The position numbers and the translations under genes were made by a program. Positions 36,443 to 45,686 of a stretch of 64,000 nt of DNA are shown piece by piece. Position 1 is the first letter of the stretch; each line of letters starts with the position of its first letter. The DNA comes from UBA2137 sp963740205 (lineage in GTDB: Bacteria; Pseudomonadota; Alphaproteobacteria; Micavibrionales; Micavibrionaceae), in assembly GCA_963740205.1 (NCBI GenBank), contig CAVUDD010000005.1, positions 511,178-575,177 on the forward strand, in the 5' to 3' direction. Below the pieces are notes generated by a model, which was given only the letters and a program-made list of their open reading frames with translations, did no database searches and was not told the origin of the DNA.

Positions 36443-37033
36443 ATGTTTAAAAGGCGTATCCCAAAATCTCTGCTTGGTAAGGCGCGTGATGCGCTCTGGC
36501 CTAAAATGGGGTGGAAGCGGACATGGGTATATGCAAATCATCGCCTTGGACGATTAACAGAAAGCATTCATTCTTTGGCCGGAGGTTTGGCGACGGGTGC
36601 GGTTATCTCTTTCTTGCCTTTGCCTGGAACGCACATTTTTCAGGCGCTTTTATTTTCATTTATTTTTGGCTTTAACAAAACTGCGGCACTTGTTGGTACG
36701 GCCTTTGGCAATCCTTGGACGTTTCCTATTATCTGGTTCATGGCCTATCAAATGGGTAATTTCGTTTTTTCCTTTACTGGCATAGAGGCTATGCACGAAA
36801 TGCCTTCTTTTATTGATTTAAAAGCGATTTGGGCTTTGATGTTGGAGCATCCTGGTCGTCTTATGGTGCCTTGGGCTGCGGGTGGTTATATTTGTGCATT
36901 ATTATTCTGGTTGCCATTTTACTGGTTGTTTTACGGTATGATAGAAAATGCACGCCAAGCGCGCCGCAAATTAAAAGTTTCTCGCGCACACAAGGCAGCC
37001 ATGACGATTACCGAACCAAAGGTGAATGAATGA
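36443..37033 (+). CDS. DUF2062 family membrane protein
   Basis: A 196-residue inner-membrane protein of the DUF2062 family (function unknown). The N-terminal SIHSLAGGLATGAVISFLPL and NKTAALVGTAFGNPWTFPI are family hallmarks, and there are three or four hydrophobic segments. The basic C-terminal tail (ARRKLKVSRAHKA) should be cytoplasmic. It overlaps acpS by 4 bp. Confidence 0.85.
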   Translation: MFKRRIPKSLLGKARDALWPKMGWKRTWVYANHRLGRLTESIHSLAGGLATGAVISFLPLPGTHIFQALLFSFIFGFNKTAALVGTAFGNPWTFPIIWFMAYQMGNFVFSFTGIEAMHEMPSFIDLKAIWALMLEHPGRLMVPWAAGGYICALLFWLPFYWLFYGMIENARQARRKLKVSRAHKAAMTITEPKVNE

Positions 37034-37467
37034 TATTGGGCATAGGAAAAGATATCGTTGATATTAGACGCATGGAAAAAACTTTTGAGGAACAAGGCGA
37101 CCGTTTCACGCAAAGATGTTTTACGGCCATTGAACAAAATGAGGCCGAGGGTCAAAAAGAAAATGGCAAACGTATTCAAAGTTATGCCAAGCGCTTTGCA
37201 GCCAAGGAAGCAACTTCCAAGGCTCTAGGTTCGGGAATAGCCCACGGCGTCTTCCTAAAAGATATAGGTGTATGCAAAGATAAATTTGGCAGGCCTTATA
37301 TTGAATTGACTGGCGGAGCCGCGAAATGGCTTATGGAGATGACGCCCAATGGAATGGTTCCCAAAATTCATGCAACTTTGACAGATGAGCCTCCTTATGC
37401 AGAGGCCCTCGTTATTATAGAAGCCTTGCCACAAGCAACTGAATTGGATAAGAAAAACAATGGCTAA
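37030..37467 (+). CDS. acpS: holo-[acyl-carrier-protein] synthase
   Basis: A 145-residue enzyme transferring phosphopantetheine from CoA to apo-ACP. The magnesium ligand region ILGIGKDIVDIRRME (Asp8) and the motif RFAAKEATSKALGSGI (with the conserved Glu) are present. Slightly longer than the usual 120-130 residues because of its C-terminus. It overlaps DUF2062 by 4 bp and lepB by 8 bp. Confidence 0.94.
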   Translation: MILGIGKDIVDIRRMEKTFEEQGDRFTQRCFTAIEQNEAEGQKENGKRIQSYAKRFAAKEATSKALGSGIAHGVFLKDIGVCKDKFGRPYIELTGGAAKWLMEMTPNGMVPKIHATLTDEPPYAEALVIIEALPQATELDKKNNG

Positions 37468-38236
37468 AAAAGACAAACCAGTAACAGACGAAAACGATAA
37501 GAAGTCCGACAAGGGTGAGTGGGGTGAATTAATGCGTACTGCGACCTTTGCGGTTTTGCTTGCGCTGGTTATTCGTACCTTTTTATTCGAGCCTTTTAAC
37601 ATTCCATCAGGCTCAATGTTGCCTACCCTCAAGGTTGGTGATTATCTTTTCGTTTCTAAATACTCATATGGTTATAGCCGCTATTCATTCCCATTTGGTC
37701 TAGGTGGTTTTGATGGTCGTGTCTGGGTGGATAAACCGGAACGCGGTGATGTTGTTGTTTTTAAACTGCCGACTGACACCTCGATTGATTACATTAAACG
37801 CGTAATTGGTTTGCCAGGCGATAAAATCCAAGTCACAAATGGTCGTCTCTATATAAATGGTGAGCTGGCAGACCGCGAGGATTTAGGCCTTAGTGAATAT
37901 GAAAGTGAATATGGCTCCGTAATCAAAATATCTGAATTTGCGGAAACCTTGCCAGAGGGGCGCATACATTTGATATATGAAGAAGGCGATGCCAATCCTT
38001 TGGACAATACACAAATCTTCACGGTCCCAGAGGGACAGTATTTTATGATGGGCGATAACCGTGATAATTCACGCGATAGCCGTGTAGCTGACGCTGTTGG
38101 TTTTGTTCCATTCGATAACTTTGTGGGGCGAGCTGAATTTATTTTCTTCTCTACAAACGGAAAATCGAAATTCTATGAAGTCTGGAAATGGCCATTTACA
38201 ATTCGCTATAACAGGCTTTTCAAAACAATTTCCTGA
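37460..38236 (+). CDS. lepB: signal peptidase I
   Basis: A 258-residue inner-membrane serine protease that removes signal peptides. One membrane anchor covers about residues 26-45. The catalytic Ser52 is in IPSGSMLPTL and the catalytic Lys113 in YIKRVIGLPGD; box E MGDNRDNSRDSR follows. The N-terminal 20 residues are charged. The lepB-rnc-era order is conserved. Confidence 0.96.
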   Translation: MAKKDKPVTDENDKKSDKGEWGELMRTATFAVLLALVIRTFLFEPFNIPSGSMLPTLKVGDYLFVSKYSYGYSRYSFPFGLGGFDGRVWVDKPERGDVVVFKLPTDTSIDYIKRVIGLPGDKIQVTNGRLYINGELADREDLGLSEYESEYGSVIKISEFAETLPEGRIHLIYEEGDANPLDNTQIFTVPEGQYFMMGDNRDNSRDSRVADAVGFVPFDNFVGRAEFIFFSTNGKSKFYEVWKWPFTIRYNRLFKTIS

Positions 38237-38237
38237 T

Positions 38238-38918
38238 ATGAACATCGAAGACCACATCACAAAAGCAGAAGAATGCATATCCTATCAATTCAAGGACAAG
38301 GAGTTGTTTAGGCTTGCCTTAACACATTCAAGCCTCTCCGACGCCAATTACGAACGTCTGGAATTTTTAGGGGATAGGGTTTTGGGCATAATCGTTGCCG
38401 AAGACATTTATAAGAGATTTGAAAACGAACAAGAGGGCTCGCTTGCACGCAGATTATCAGCCCTTGTGCGAAAAGAAACTTTGGCCGAGATTTCTGTAGA
38501 AAGTGGATTGAGCAACTTTGTGATTGTTTCCGAGCATGAAAAAACAGGTTCAGTTTATGAGAATGAAAGCGTCTTTGCCGATGTGGTTGAGTCCGTTCTC
38601 GGTGCTTTGTATCTGGATGGTGGTCTTGATGTGTGCAGAACTTATATCCAAGCGAACTGGGGTGAGAGATTGCAAACACTGGCAAAGCCTGTGGCTGATC
38701 CAAAAACAGCTTTGCAGGAATGGCTTCAAGGGCGTGGAATGAGTGTCCCCCGTTATGTGGTTGTTGAGAAACAAGGCCCCGACCACGCGCCTGAATTTAC
38801 TATAGAGGTACAAATCGAAGGTGTTCCTCATGTATCGGCTATGGGGAACTCTAAACGCGAGGCAGAGAAAAAAGCTGCTAAGAAAATGCTTTCAACTTTA
38901 AAGACAGGACAGTCTTGA
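38238..38918 (+). CDS. rnc: ribonuclease III
   Basis: A 226-residue double-strand RNA endonuclease for rRNA and mRNA processing. The start is taken at ATG 38238, one base after the lepB stop; the frame is open further upstream inside lepB. The catalytic signature ERLEFLGDRVLG is near residue 35, the second acidic cluster in FADVVESVLGALYLDGG, and a C-terminal dsRNA-binding domain begins at DPKTALQEWLQG. It overlaps era by 4 bp. Confidence 0.96.
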   Translation: MNIEDHITKAEECISYQFKDKELFRLALTHSSLSDANYERLEFLGDRVLGIIVAEDIYKRFENEQEGSLARRLSALVRKETLAEISVESGLSNFVIVSEHEKTGSVYENESVFADVVESVLGALYLDGGLDVCRTYIQANWGERLQTLAKPVADPKTALQEWLQGRGMSVPRYVVVEKQGPDHAPEFTIEVQIEGVPHVSAMGNSKREAEKKAAKKMLSTLKTGQS

Positions 38919-39820
38919 ATATTTCATCAGATACAAAATGCGGATTTGTGGCGATATTGGGTATGCCCAATGCTGGAAAATCGACGTTAACAAACCTTCT
39001 TGCAGGCGAGCACGTCTCTATTGTTTCACCGAAGGTTCAAACAACGCGTTTTCCTGTAAAAGGATTGTTCATTGAGGATGACACGCAAGTTATTTTGATT
39101 GATACGCCTGGACTTTTTCAAGCCAAGGGCAAGTTGCTTGAAGAAAAAATGGTTGAATCAGCTCTTGCGGCGCAAGGTGATGCGGATTTGGTCGTTTATC
39201 TTGTGGATGCCAATCGCGCTTTTCAAACGATAAAGAAAAATCAGGAACTTTATATGCCCGAGTTCACAAAAGGTGCGAGCATATTCTTGGCTTTTAATAA
39301 AATTGATATGCTGGAAAAAGAGGCATTGCTTGCTTTGTCCGAAAAATTCAATGAAGCCTTTGCCTTTGCTGAAACTTTTTTCATATCGGCATTAAAGGGG
39401 TCTGGGGTTGAGGATTTGAAACGCGCCATGATAAGGGAAATGCCTGAGAGCCCGTGGCTGTTTCCAGAAGATCAAGTTACAGATTTGCCACTCAAATTAT
39501 TTGCAGCAGAATTGACGAGAGAGGCTTTGTTTAATCGTCTTAATCAAGAATTGCCATACAACCTTGCTGTACAGACTGAAAAAATAGAAGACAGGGATGG
39601 GTGTCTAATTGTTAATCAAGTGATATTCATCAAAAATGAAAAACATAAACCCATTATTCTTGGTAAGGGTGGGCAAACAATTAAAGCAATTGGCACTTCC
39701 GCCCGCAAAACAATGGAGAAGGATCTCGATCAGAAGGTTCACTTATCACTTTTTGTAAAAGTGAAAAAGAACTGGGATACTGATAGGGAGCTACTTTCCA
39801 GCTGGATGCTTGACGTATAA
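38915..39820 (+). CDS. era: GTPase Era
   Basis: A 301-residue GTPase that binds the 3' end of 16S rRNA during 30S maturation. G1 is GMPNAGKSTL, G3 is DTPGLFQAKG, G4 is NKID, and a C-terminal KH domain holds LGKGGQTIKAIG. The start codon is TTG at 38915, overlapping the rnc stop. A role together with RNase III in rRNA maturation explains the pairing. Confidence 0.96.
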   Translation: MNISSDTKCGFVAILGMPNAGKSTLTNLLAGEHVSIVSPKVQTTRFPVKGLFIEDDTQVILIDTPGLFQAKGKLLEEKMVESALAAQGDADLVVYLVDANRAFQTIKKNQELYMPEFTKGASIFLAFNKIDMLEKEALLALSEKFNEAFAFAETFFISALKGSGVEDLKRAMIREMPESPWLFPEDQVTDLPLKLFAAELTREALFNRLNQELPYNLAVQTEKIEDRDGCLIVNQVIFIKNEKHKPIILGKGGQTIKAIGTSARKTMEKDLDQKVHLSLFVKVKKNWDTDRELLSSWMLDV

Positions 39821-39858
39821 AAATTTTTCTTTGCTTTCTGTGTGGATAAAGGTCACGA

Positions 39859-39875
39859 GATTCTTCCGCTGATTC
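39859..39875 (+). promoter_or_regulatory. paired GANTC sites upstream of gcrA
   Basis: GATTC occurs at 39859-39863 and again at 39871-39875, 74-90 bp before the gcrA ATG. GANTC is the methylation site of CcrM, and GcrA is known to act at promoters holding methylated GANTC. That these two sites control gcrA here is inferred from position. Confidence 0.45.
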
Positions 39876-39948
39876 GTCTGCTTTGTTACAGTCAGGAGAC
39901 TTCAAAATACACACCGCTGATTTCTTAATACGAGGGAGTAAAGAAAAT

Positions 39949-40557
39949 ATGAGCAAATGGACCGATGATAGAGTCGACCTTCTAAAAAGACTTTGGGGTG
40001 AAGGTAAAACAGCCAAAGAAATAGCTCATATTCTTGGTGGAGGACTTACACGTAACGCAGTTATTGGTAAGGCGCACCGTATGAAACTATCTGGACGTGT
40101 TTCACCAATTCAACAAAATAAAACAGTTCAGCAAGAGAACGCTGAAAACAGTGCGCGCGCTCAGGGCAAGCTTGTTGACGCGCGCTCTAGTGGAGCAAAA
40201 CCACAGAAAAGCAAACCAGTAAGATCAGCCGCAAATGCACAATCTACTGGCGGTGCTCATCCACCTATAAAGCGTAAGCCAGTTCCTGCTGCTGTGAATA
40301 AAGCTCAAGGTACACCAACACAATTGGTTGATATTAAAGACAGAATGTGTCGCTGGCCTATCGGCGATCCCAAGCATGACGATTTTCATTTTTGTGGTGG
40401 TGACGCAACCCCAGGAATTCCTTATTGTGATGTTCATGCAGAAGTTGCTTACAACGTTAACGTGCGTAGCAAATCAATTAATATCAATGAAAGTAAAGGC
40501 AAAAATCGTCGTGATGAAGCAGATGAAATTCTCTCATCAATGGCCAACGCCTCCTAA
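39949..40557 (+). CDS. gcrA: cell cycle regulator GcrA
   Basis: A 202-residue sigma-70-binding transcription regulator specific to alphaproteobacteria. ATG 39949 has GAGGGAG upstream. The N-terminal helix-turn-helix begins KWTDDRVDLLKRLWGEGKTA and includes GGLTRNAVIGKAHRM. A basic, low-complexity linker follows (about 65-125). The conserved C-terminal sigma-contacting part has MCRWPIGDP, DFHFCGG and IPYCDVHAEVAY. It is closed by the terminator at 40591-40624. CcrM is not in this window. Confidence 0.96.
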   Translation: MSKWTDDRVDLLKRLWGEGKTAKEIAHILGGGLTRNAVIGKAHRMKLSGRVSPIQQNKTVQQENAENSARAQGKLVDARSSGAKPQKSKPVRSAANAQSTGGAHPPIKRKPVPAAVNKAQGTPTQLVDIKDRMCRWPIGDPKHDDFHFCGGDATPGIPYCDVHAEVAYNVNVRSKSININESKGKNRRDEADEILSSMANAS

Positions 40558-40590
40558 GAATTTTTTAAAGTTTTCTCCTAAGCCGACTTT

Positions 40591-40624
40591 CCCTTCCGCA
40601 TATTAGAGCGGAAGGGTTTTTTTA
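40591..40624 (+). terminator. intrinsic terminator after gcrA
   Basis: CCCTTCCGC and GCGGAAGGG form a 9-bp GC-rich stem with an 8-nt loop, followed by a run of seven T. Confidence 0.88.
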
Positions 40625-40675
40625 TTCCTCAAATGATGTAAATTAAGCAGATAGAAATAAAATTGGGGAAAGTCT

Positions 40676-41803
40676 TTGAACAAATCATCCTATATAATTG
40701 CAGGAGTGCTTGTCGTTCTATGTCTGTTATGGCTAGGTTCTGGCATATTTTCATCAGATGATGGGGGTTCGTCTGAGGCTCTGCAAAGTGAACAAGCCCA
40801 AAAAGAAGATGAACCATTTGCGGTCGAAGTTGTTACCTCAATTGCGCAAGATTTTGTTCCAGACATTATAATAACTGGACAATCCAAAGCTTCTCGTATG
40901 GTTGATTTAAGTTCAGAGGTTGCAGCTAAAGTTAAAACTATTGCTAATGGTAAAGGTCAAAAAGTCAAGGAAGGTGATCTTGTCATAGAATTAAATACAG
41001 ATGATAGGCAAGCAAATGTAAAACAAGCTAGAGAGCGCGTTCGTCAAAGACAAATAGAATACGATGCTGCCATCAATCTTGAGAAAAAAGGATTTTCACC
41101 AAGGGTGCGCTCAGCAGAAATGCGTGCAGAGCTTGAGGTTGCCAAGGCAAATCTCGAGGCGGCTCAATTGGAATTAGCAGACGTGAATGTGAGGGCACCT
41201 TTTTCTGGTATTGTGGATCGCCAATATGTTGAAGTGGGTGACTATGTGAATGTGGGCGAGGCACTTGTAAAAATTGTAGATCTTGACCCTTTGGAGTTTG
41301 AAATGTTTGCAAGTGAAAGAGATGTGCAAAACATATCCTTGGGTCAATCTGCTGAAATTACAATCAATGATAATACCAAATTGCAAGGGAAAGTAAGTTT
41401 CGTAGCAGTCAGCGCAGACAGTGAAACCAGAACCTTCCCTGTTGAAATTCAAATTCCAAATGAAGATTTATCTTACAAAGAGGGTATGACGGCAAAGATA
41501 AAATTGCCCGCTAAAGAAACTCAGGCTCATAAACTTCCCTCATCTGTTCTTGTCTTAAATACAGAAGGTGATATTGGAGTGAGAGTTGTTGATGAGGGCA
41601 ATATCGTTTCTTTTGTTGCTTTGAGTATTCTTCAAAATGACGGACAAAAAATCTGGGTTACAGGTTTGGGGCCCTCTGCCACCGTTATTGTGCGAGGGCA
41701 GGATTTTGTAACCAATGGTGATAAGGTTCGTGTAAGTCAGACGTCAGAAAAATCCGATAATCTCGAAAGCAAGATTGGTTCAGATGATCAATCCGATAAT
41801 TAA
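40676..41803 (+). CDS. RND efflux system periplasmic adaptor subunit
   Basis: A 375-residue membrane-fusion protein of the AcrA/MexA class. The start is TTG with GGGGAAAG just upstream. One hydrophobic N-terminal segment (residues 5-26) anchors or exports it. The barrel-sandwich halves are seen in VDLSSEVAAKVKTIANGKGQ and NVRAPFSGIVDRQYVEVGD, with a coiled hairpin between them (about 105-165). It overlaps the transporter gene by 20 bp. Substrate not predictable from sequence. Confidence 0.9.
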   Translation: MNKSSYIIAGVLVVLCLLWLGSGIFSSDDGGSSEALQSEQAQKEDEPFAVEVVTSIAQDFVPDIIITGQSKASRMVDLSSEVAAKVKTIANGKGQKVKEGDLVIELNTDDRQANVKQARERVRQRQIEYDAAINLEKKGFSPRVRSAEMRAELEVAKANLEAAQLELADVNVRAPFSGIVDRQYVEVGDYVNVGEALVKIVDLDPLEFEMFASERDVQNISLGQSAEITINDNTKLQGKVSFVAVSADSETRTFPVEIQIPNEDLSYKEGMTAKIKLPAKETQAHKLPSSVLVLNTEGDIGVRVVDEGNIVSFVALSILQNDGQKIWVTGLGPSATVIVRGQDFVTNGDKVRVSQTSEKSDNLESKIGSDDQSDN

Positions 41804-44800
41804 CGCGGCATTTGCGCGAACGCGAACAGTCGTATCGGTTCTTGTCCTTATTATTATGACAGGCTTTTACGCCTACGTTGCTATTCCCAAAGAATCTTCC
41901 CCTGATATCGATATTCCAATTATCTATGTATCAATGTCCCTGGAGGGTATCTCACCAGATGATGGCGAGAGACTCCTTTTGCGCCCTATGGAGCAGGAGA
42001 TGACCTCAATTGAAGGCATTAAGGAAATTAAATCTAGTGCCTATCAAGGCGGTGGGTATGTTCTGCTCGAATTTCAGGCGGGTTTTGATAAAGATCGCGC
42101 GATTGAAGATGTGCAACGTGCAGTGGATCAGGCGCGTCCTAAGCTACCCGACAGTATGGATACAGAACCCAAAGTCACAGAAGTAAATTTTAGTTTATTT
42201 CCTGTTGTGGCTGTTATGCTTTATGGGGATATTCCACAGCGTCAATTAATTGATACTGCGCGTCATTTGCAAGACCAAATAGAGGCTGTTCCAAGTGTAC
42301 TTGAGGTTAATATTGCAGGTGATCGCGAGGAGCTTGTTGAAATTATACTCGATCCCTCACAGATTGAAAGTTACGGCCTTAAAGGTAATGAAATCCTTTC
42401 GTTTTTCTCTGTGTCTAATAGGTTAGTTGCCGCAGGTAGTCTGGATACAGGAACGGGCCGTTTTGCCGTAGAAGTTCCTGGATTGTTTGAAAATGTTCAA
42501 GACATAATGTCTATGCCTGTACTGACTGTAGGTGACTCGACGATAAAACTCTCTGATATAGCAACAATCAAAAAAACATATAAAGATGCAGATACCTTTG
42601 CGCGTATTGATGGACAATCGGCCATTGGACTTAACGTTGTAAAGCGCACAGGCGAGAATGTTATAGATACAATCGAAGCTGTTAAGGAAGTCGTCAGGTT
42701 AGAACAAGAAAAACTGCCAGCCGGCGTAAAGGTAAAGTTCATTCTTGATACGTCTAATGATATTCGTAACATGCTTACCGATTTACAGAACAACCTTATT
42801 TCTGCCGTTCTTTTGGTCATGATTGTTCTGATTGCAACATTGGGGTGGCGCGCAGCATCTCTTGTAGGGATTTCGGTTCCGGGCGCGTTTCTAAGTGGTG
42901 TTCTCTTTCTCTACATGACCGGATTGACTGTAAATGTCGTTGTGCTGTTTGCGCTCATCATGTCAGTAGGTTTGCTGGTTGATGGTACCGTTGTTGTTGT
43001 GGAATATGCAGATAGAAAAATGGTTGAGGGCCTCTCTCGTAAGGATGCCTATATGGAGGCCTCAAGGCGAATGTCTTGGCCTATTATCTCTTCTACAATG
43101 ACAACATTAGCGGCCTTTGCTCCACTACTATTTTGGCCTGATCTAGTCGGAGAGTTTATGAAATACATGCCGCTTACACTTATTGCTGTACTGGCATCAT
43201 CTTTGTTTATGGCTCTTGTTTTTATTCCAGTGCTGGGAAGTTTATTAGGTAGACCAGCAACAGATAAAAGCAGCCCTCAATACATGACGTTGAGAGCATC
43301 TGAAGATGGAGACCTTGGTGACATTAAAGGCTTTACTGGAAAGTATATTTCATTGCTTCGTTTTGCCTTAAATCATGCGGGGTTTGTAGTTGGAGGGACA
43401 TTTGTTCTCTTGATAGCCGTCTTTATGCTTTATGGAGCCAAGGGTAATGGTGTTGAATTTTTTCCCGATATTGAACCTGAGGTAGCAAGTGTACTTGTTC
43501 ATGCAAGGGGTAATCTTTCTGTTTACGAGAAAGCAGATATCTTAACGCAAGTTGAAAATCGCATCTTCGATGTCGAGGGCATAGATGTTTTCTATACAAC
43601 CGTTGGTCAGGTTGGAAATAACAATGACGAAACTGCAGAAGATGTTGTAGGGCAAATTCAGATCGAATTTGAGGACTGGGACAAACGCCCAAAGGCGGAT
43701 GATATTTTAAAAGAAATAAGAAATCGCACCGATGATCTGGCTGGAATAAAAATAGAAGCGCGAAAAGCTGAGGAAGGCCCAGGCCAAGGTAAGGCCGTAG
43801 AAATAGAAGTTGCATCTTTTAGTCCTGAGTTACTTGGTCCAACTGTCGAGAAAATAAGAGCGGTTATGGAGGAAAAGGGCGGGTTTGTAGATGCAGAAGA
43901 CACAAGACCATTGCCTGGAATTACTTGGAAACTTAACGTCGATAGAGCGCAAGCCGCCAAATTTGGCATAGATCTCTCACTAATTGGACAATATGTGCGC
44001 CTTATTACAAATGGCCTCAAGGTTTCCGAATACCGTCCAGATGGAAGTGATGACGAGATTGATATTGTTATTCGATACCCGCTAAATCAGAGAACTCTAG
44101 ATTATCTAGATTCTTTGAGAATCGAGACTAGTCAGGGACTTGTTCCTATTACTAACTTTGTTAAACGAGAGGCTGTCCCTGCTGTGGGAACAGTGAATAG
44201 AGCAAAACAGAAGCGCGTTCTTTCTGTAAAGTCGGATGTCGAGCAGGGCTTGAATGTGACTGCGTTAGTTGATGAAATGAAAGTCTGGCTCGAAGAAAAT
44301 GCCTCTGAAATCCCACCTGGTGTCTCAATATCATTCAGAGGTGAGGATGAAGATCAGCGTACAGCACAACAGTTCCTCATGAAGGCCTTTTTAATTGCAC
44401 TCTTCGTAATGGCGGTCATTTTAGTCACGCAATTTAATAGTTTTTATCATGGCCTTTTGATTTTAAGTGCCGTTATCATGTCCACGATTGGTGTGATGGT
44501 GGGGTTGCTTCTTATGGGGCAACCATTTGGGATTATCATGTCGGGTGTGGGTGTAATTGCCTTGGCAGGGATTGTGGTGAACAACAATATTGTGCTTATT
44601 GATACATATCAGTTTCTCAACAAAAATAGTGGAGAGGATAGGTTCACCTCAGTGCTTAGAACAGGTGCACAGCGACTACGGCCTGTTTTGCTCACAACTG
44701 CAACTACAATCTTGGGTCTTATTCCTATGGTTTTGCAGGTAAATATCGATTTCATCGCACGGGATATTTCAGTGGGGGCACCATCTACGCAATGGTGGGT

Positions 44801-44939
44801 ACAATTATCATCTGCAATTGTTTTTGGCTTAACATTTGCAACGATATTAACCTTAGTTGTGACACCTTGCGCGCTGTATTTACCGCAAAAAATAAGAGAT
44901 AGATTTTCTAAGAAAGAAGAGCCTAAAGAACAGTTTTAA
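41784..44939 (+). CDS. RND multidrug/lipid efflux transporter permease (AcrB superfamily)
   Basis: A 1,051-residue inner-membrane proton antiporter from ATG 41784; an in-frame TTG at 41775 is a possible alternative start. Twelve membrane segments in two halves and two large periplasmic loops are evident. The charged pair of TM4 is in MSVGLLVDGTVVVVEYADRK, and the second-half repeat is IIMSGVGVIALAGIVVNNNI. It belongs to the hydrophobe-amphiphile branch. There is no outer-membrane partner next to it, so an unlinked TolC-like protein is presumably used. Confidence 0.92.
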   Translation: MINPIINAAFARTRTVVSVLVLIIMTGFYAYVAIPKESSPDIDIPIIYVSMSLEGISPDDGERLLLRPMEQEMTSIEGIKEIKSSAYQGGGYVLLEFQAGFDKDRAIEDVQRAVDQARPKLPDSMDTEPKVTEVNFSLFPVVAVMLYGDIPQRQLIDTARHLQDQIEAVPSVLEVNIAGDREELVEIILDPSQIESYGLKGNEILSFFSVSNRLVAAGSLDTGTGRFAVEVPGLFENVQDIMSMPVLTVGDSTIKLSDIATIKKTYKDADTFARIDGQSAIGLNVVKRTGENVIDTIEAVKEVVRLEQEKLPAGVKVKFILDTSNDIRNMLTDLQNNLISAVLLVMIVLIATLGWRAASLVGISVPGAFLSGVLFLYMTGLTVNVVVLFALIMSVGLLVDGTVVVVEYADRKMVEGLSRKDAYMEASRRMSWPIISSTMTTLAAFAPLLFWPDLVGEFMKYMPLTLIAVLASSLFMALVFIPVLGSLLGRPATDKSSPQYMTLRASEDGDLGDIKGFTGKYISLLRFALNHAGFVVGGTFVLLIAVFMLYGAKGNGVEFFPDIEPEVASVLVHARGNLSVYEKADILTQVENRIFDVEGIDVFYTTVGQVGNNNDETAEDVVGQIQIEFEDWDKRPKADDILKEIRNRTDDLAGIKIEARKAEEGPGQGKAVEIEVASFSPELLGPTVEKIRAVMEEKGGFVDAEDTRPLPGITWKLNVDRAQAAKFGIDLSLIGQYVRLITNGLKVSEYRPDGSDDEIDIVIRYPLNQRTLDYLDSLRIETSQGLVPITNFVKREAVPAVGTVNRAKQKRVLSVKSDVEQGLNVTALVDEMKVWLEENASEIPPGVSISFRGEDEDQRTAQQFLMKAFLIALFVMAVILVTQFNSFYHGLLILSAVIMSTIGVMVGLLLMGQPFGIIMSGVGVIALAGIVVNNNIVLIDTYQFLNKNSGEDRFTSVLRTGAQRLRPVLLTTATTILGLIPMVLQVNIDFIARDISVGAPSTQWWVQLSSAIVFGLTFATILTLVVTPCALYLPQKIRDRFSKKEEPKEQF

Positions 44940-45458
44940 GGGTTTTCTTTTATTGTAACGCTCAAGGCTTCGCGACCCTTCATGACAGCTTTATAAGACA
45001 CCTCTACAATTTGACCTGAAATAAGCTCTTCTAGAGCCTGAGTTTTTGAGACAAGTGGCGTGCACAAAAATATCTTTCACGCCATCATCGGGAAGAATGA
45101 AGCCAAATTCTTGATCGGGTTTATACCACTTAACAATGCCGCGAGTCGTGATGATTTGACCGTGTTCTTCTTCATCAGGAGATTTTGTAAATGGAGTATT
45201 TCCACATTCGATCACATTAAGAACTTTTTCTACGAAATACCCATTATTGCTTTTGGCAATAGTACATTTCAGAGTTGCGCCTTCCCCAACAAGAGGGTGA
45301 TTGTCGCTTTGTAGTGTACTTGAATGAATGAAAATGTCTGCGGTGAGGCCGTTGGCGCGAACAAAGCCATACCCTTTAGCGGTGTTAAACCACTTCAATT
45401 CACAAAAGACATCCGTAAGATTATCTTCTCTGTTTGAGGTTTGGTGTTCTCTGTTCAA
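44936..45458 (-). pseudogene. two-domain cold-shock protein, frameshifted near the 3' end
   Basis: The first cold-shock domain (CELKWFNTAKGYGFVRANG, then DIFIHSSTL) and most of the second (GIVKWYKPDQEFGFILP, then DIFVHATCL) are in one frame. That frame ends early at 44991 with an unrelated tail. In the neighbouring frame the expected second half continues (LEELISGQIVEVSYKAV, then GREALSVTIKENP) to a TAA at 44936. Dropping one base near 45030-45037 restores it. Two-CSD proteins are typical of alphaproteobacteria and bind RNA or single-stranded DNA. It may be intact if the base is an error. Confidence 0.75.
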
Positions 45459-45686
45459 TTTAAATCTGCCTAAATCATGTGGCGAAAGATGTAACTGTGT
45501 ATGATTATGGCCTATCTATAGTTGCATGTATAGAGCTAACTTTGTTTTTTCTTAACTACGGAGTGCGTATCAAATTTCTTAAATGCTAGGGATATTTGTA
45601 ATCACATTAAATAATGATACTCTGATTTCAGAAATTTTATCATTTATTTGAAGAGTCTAAGCACCCTTCATTTTTAGAGGAGAAAG

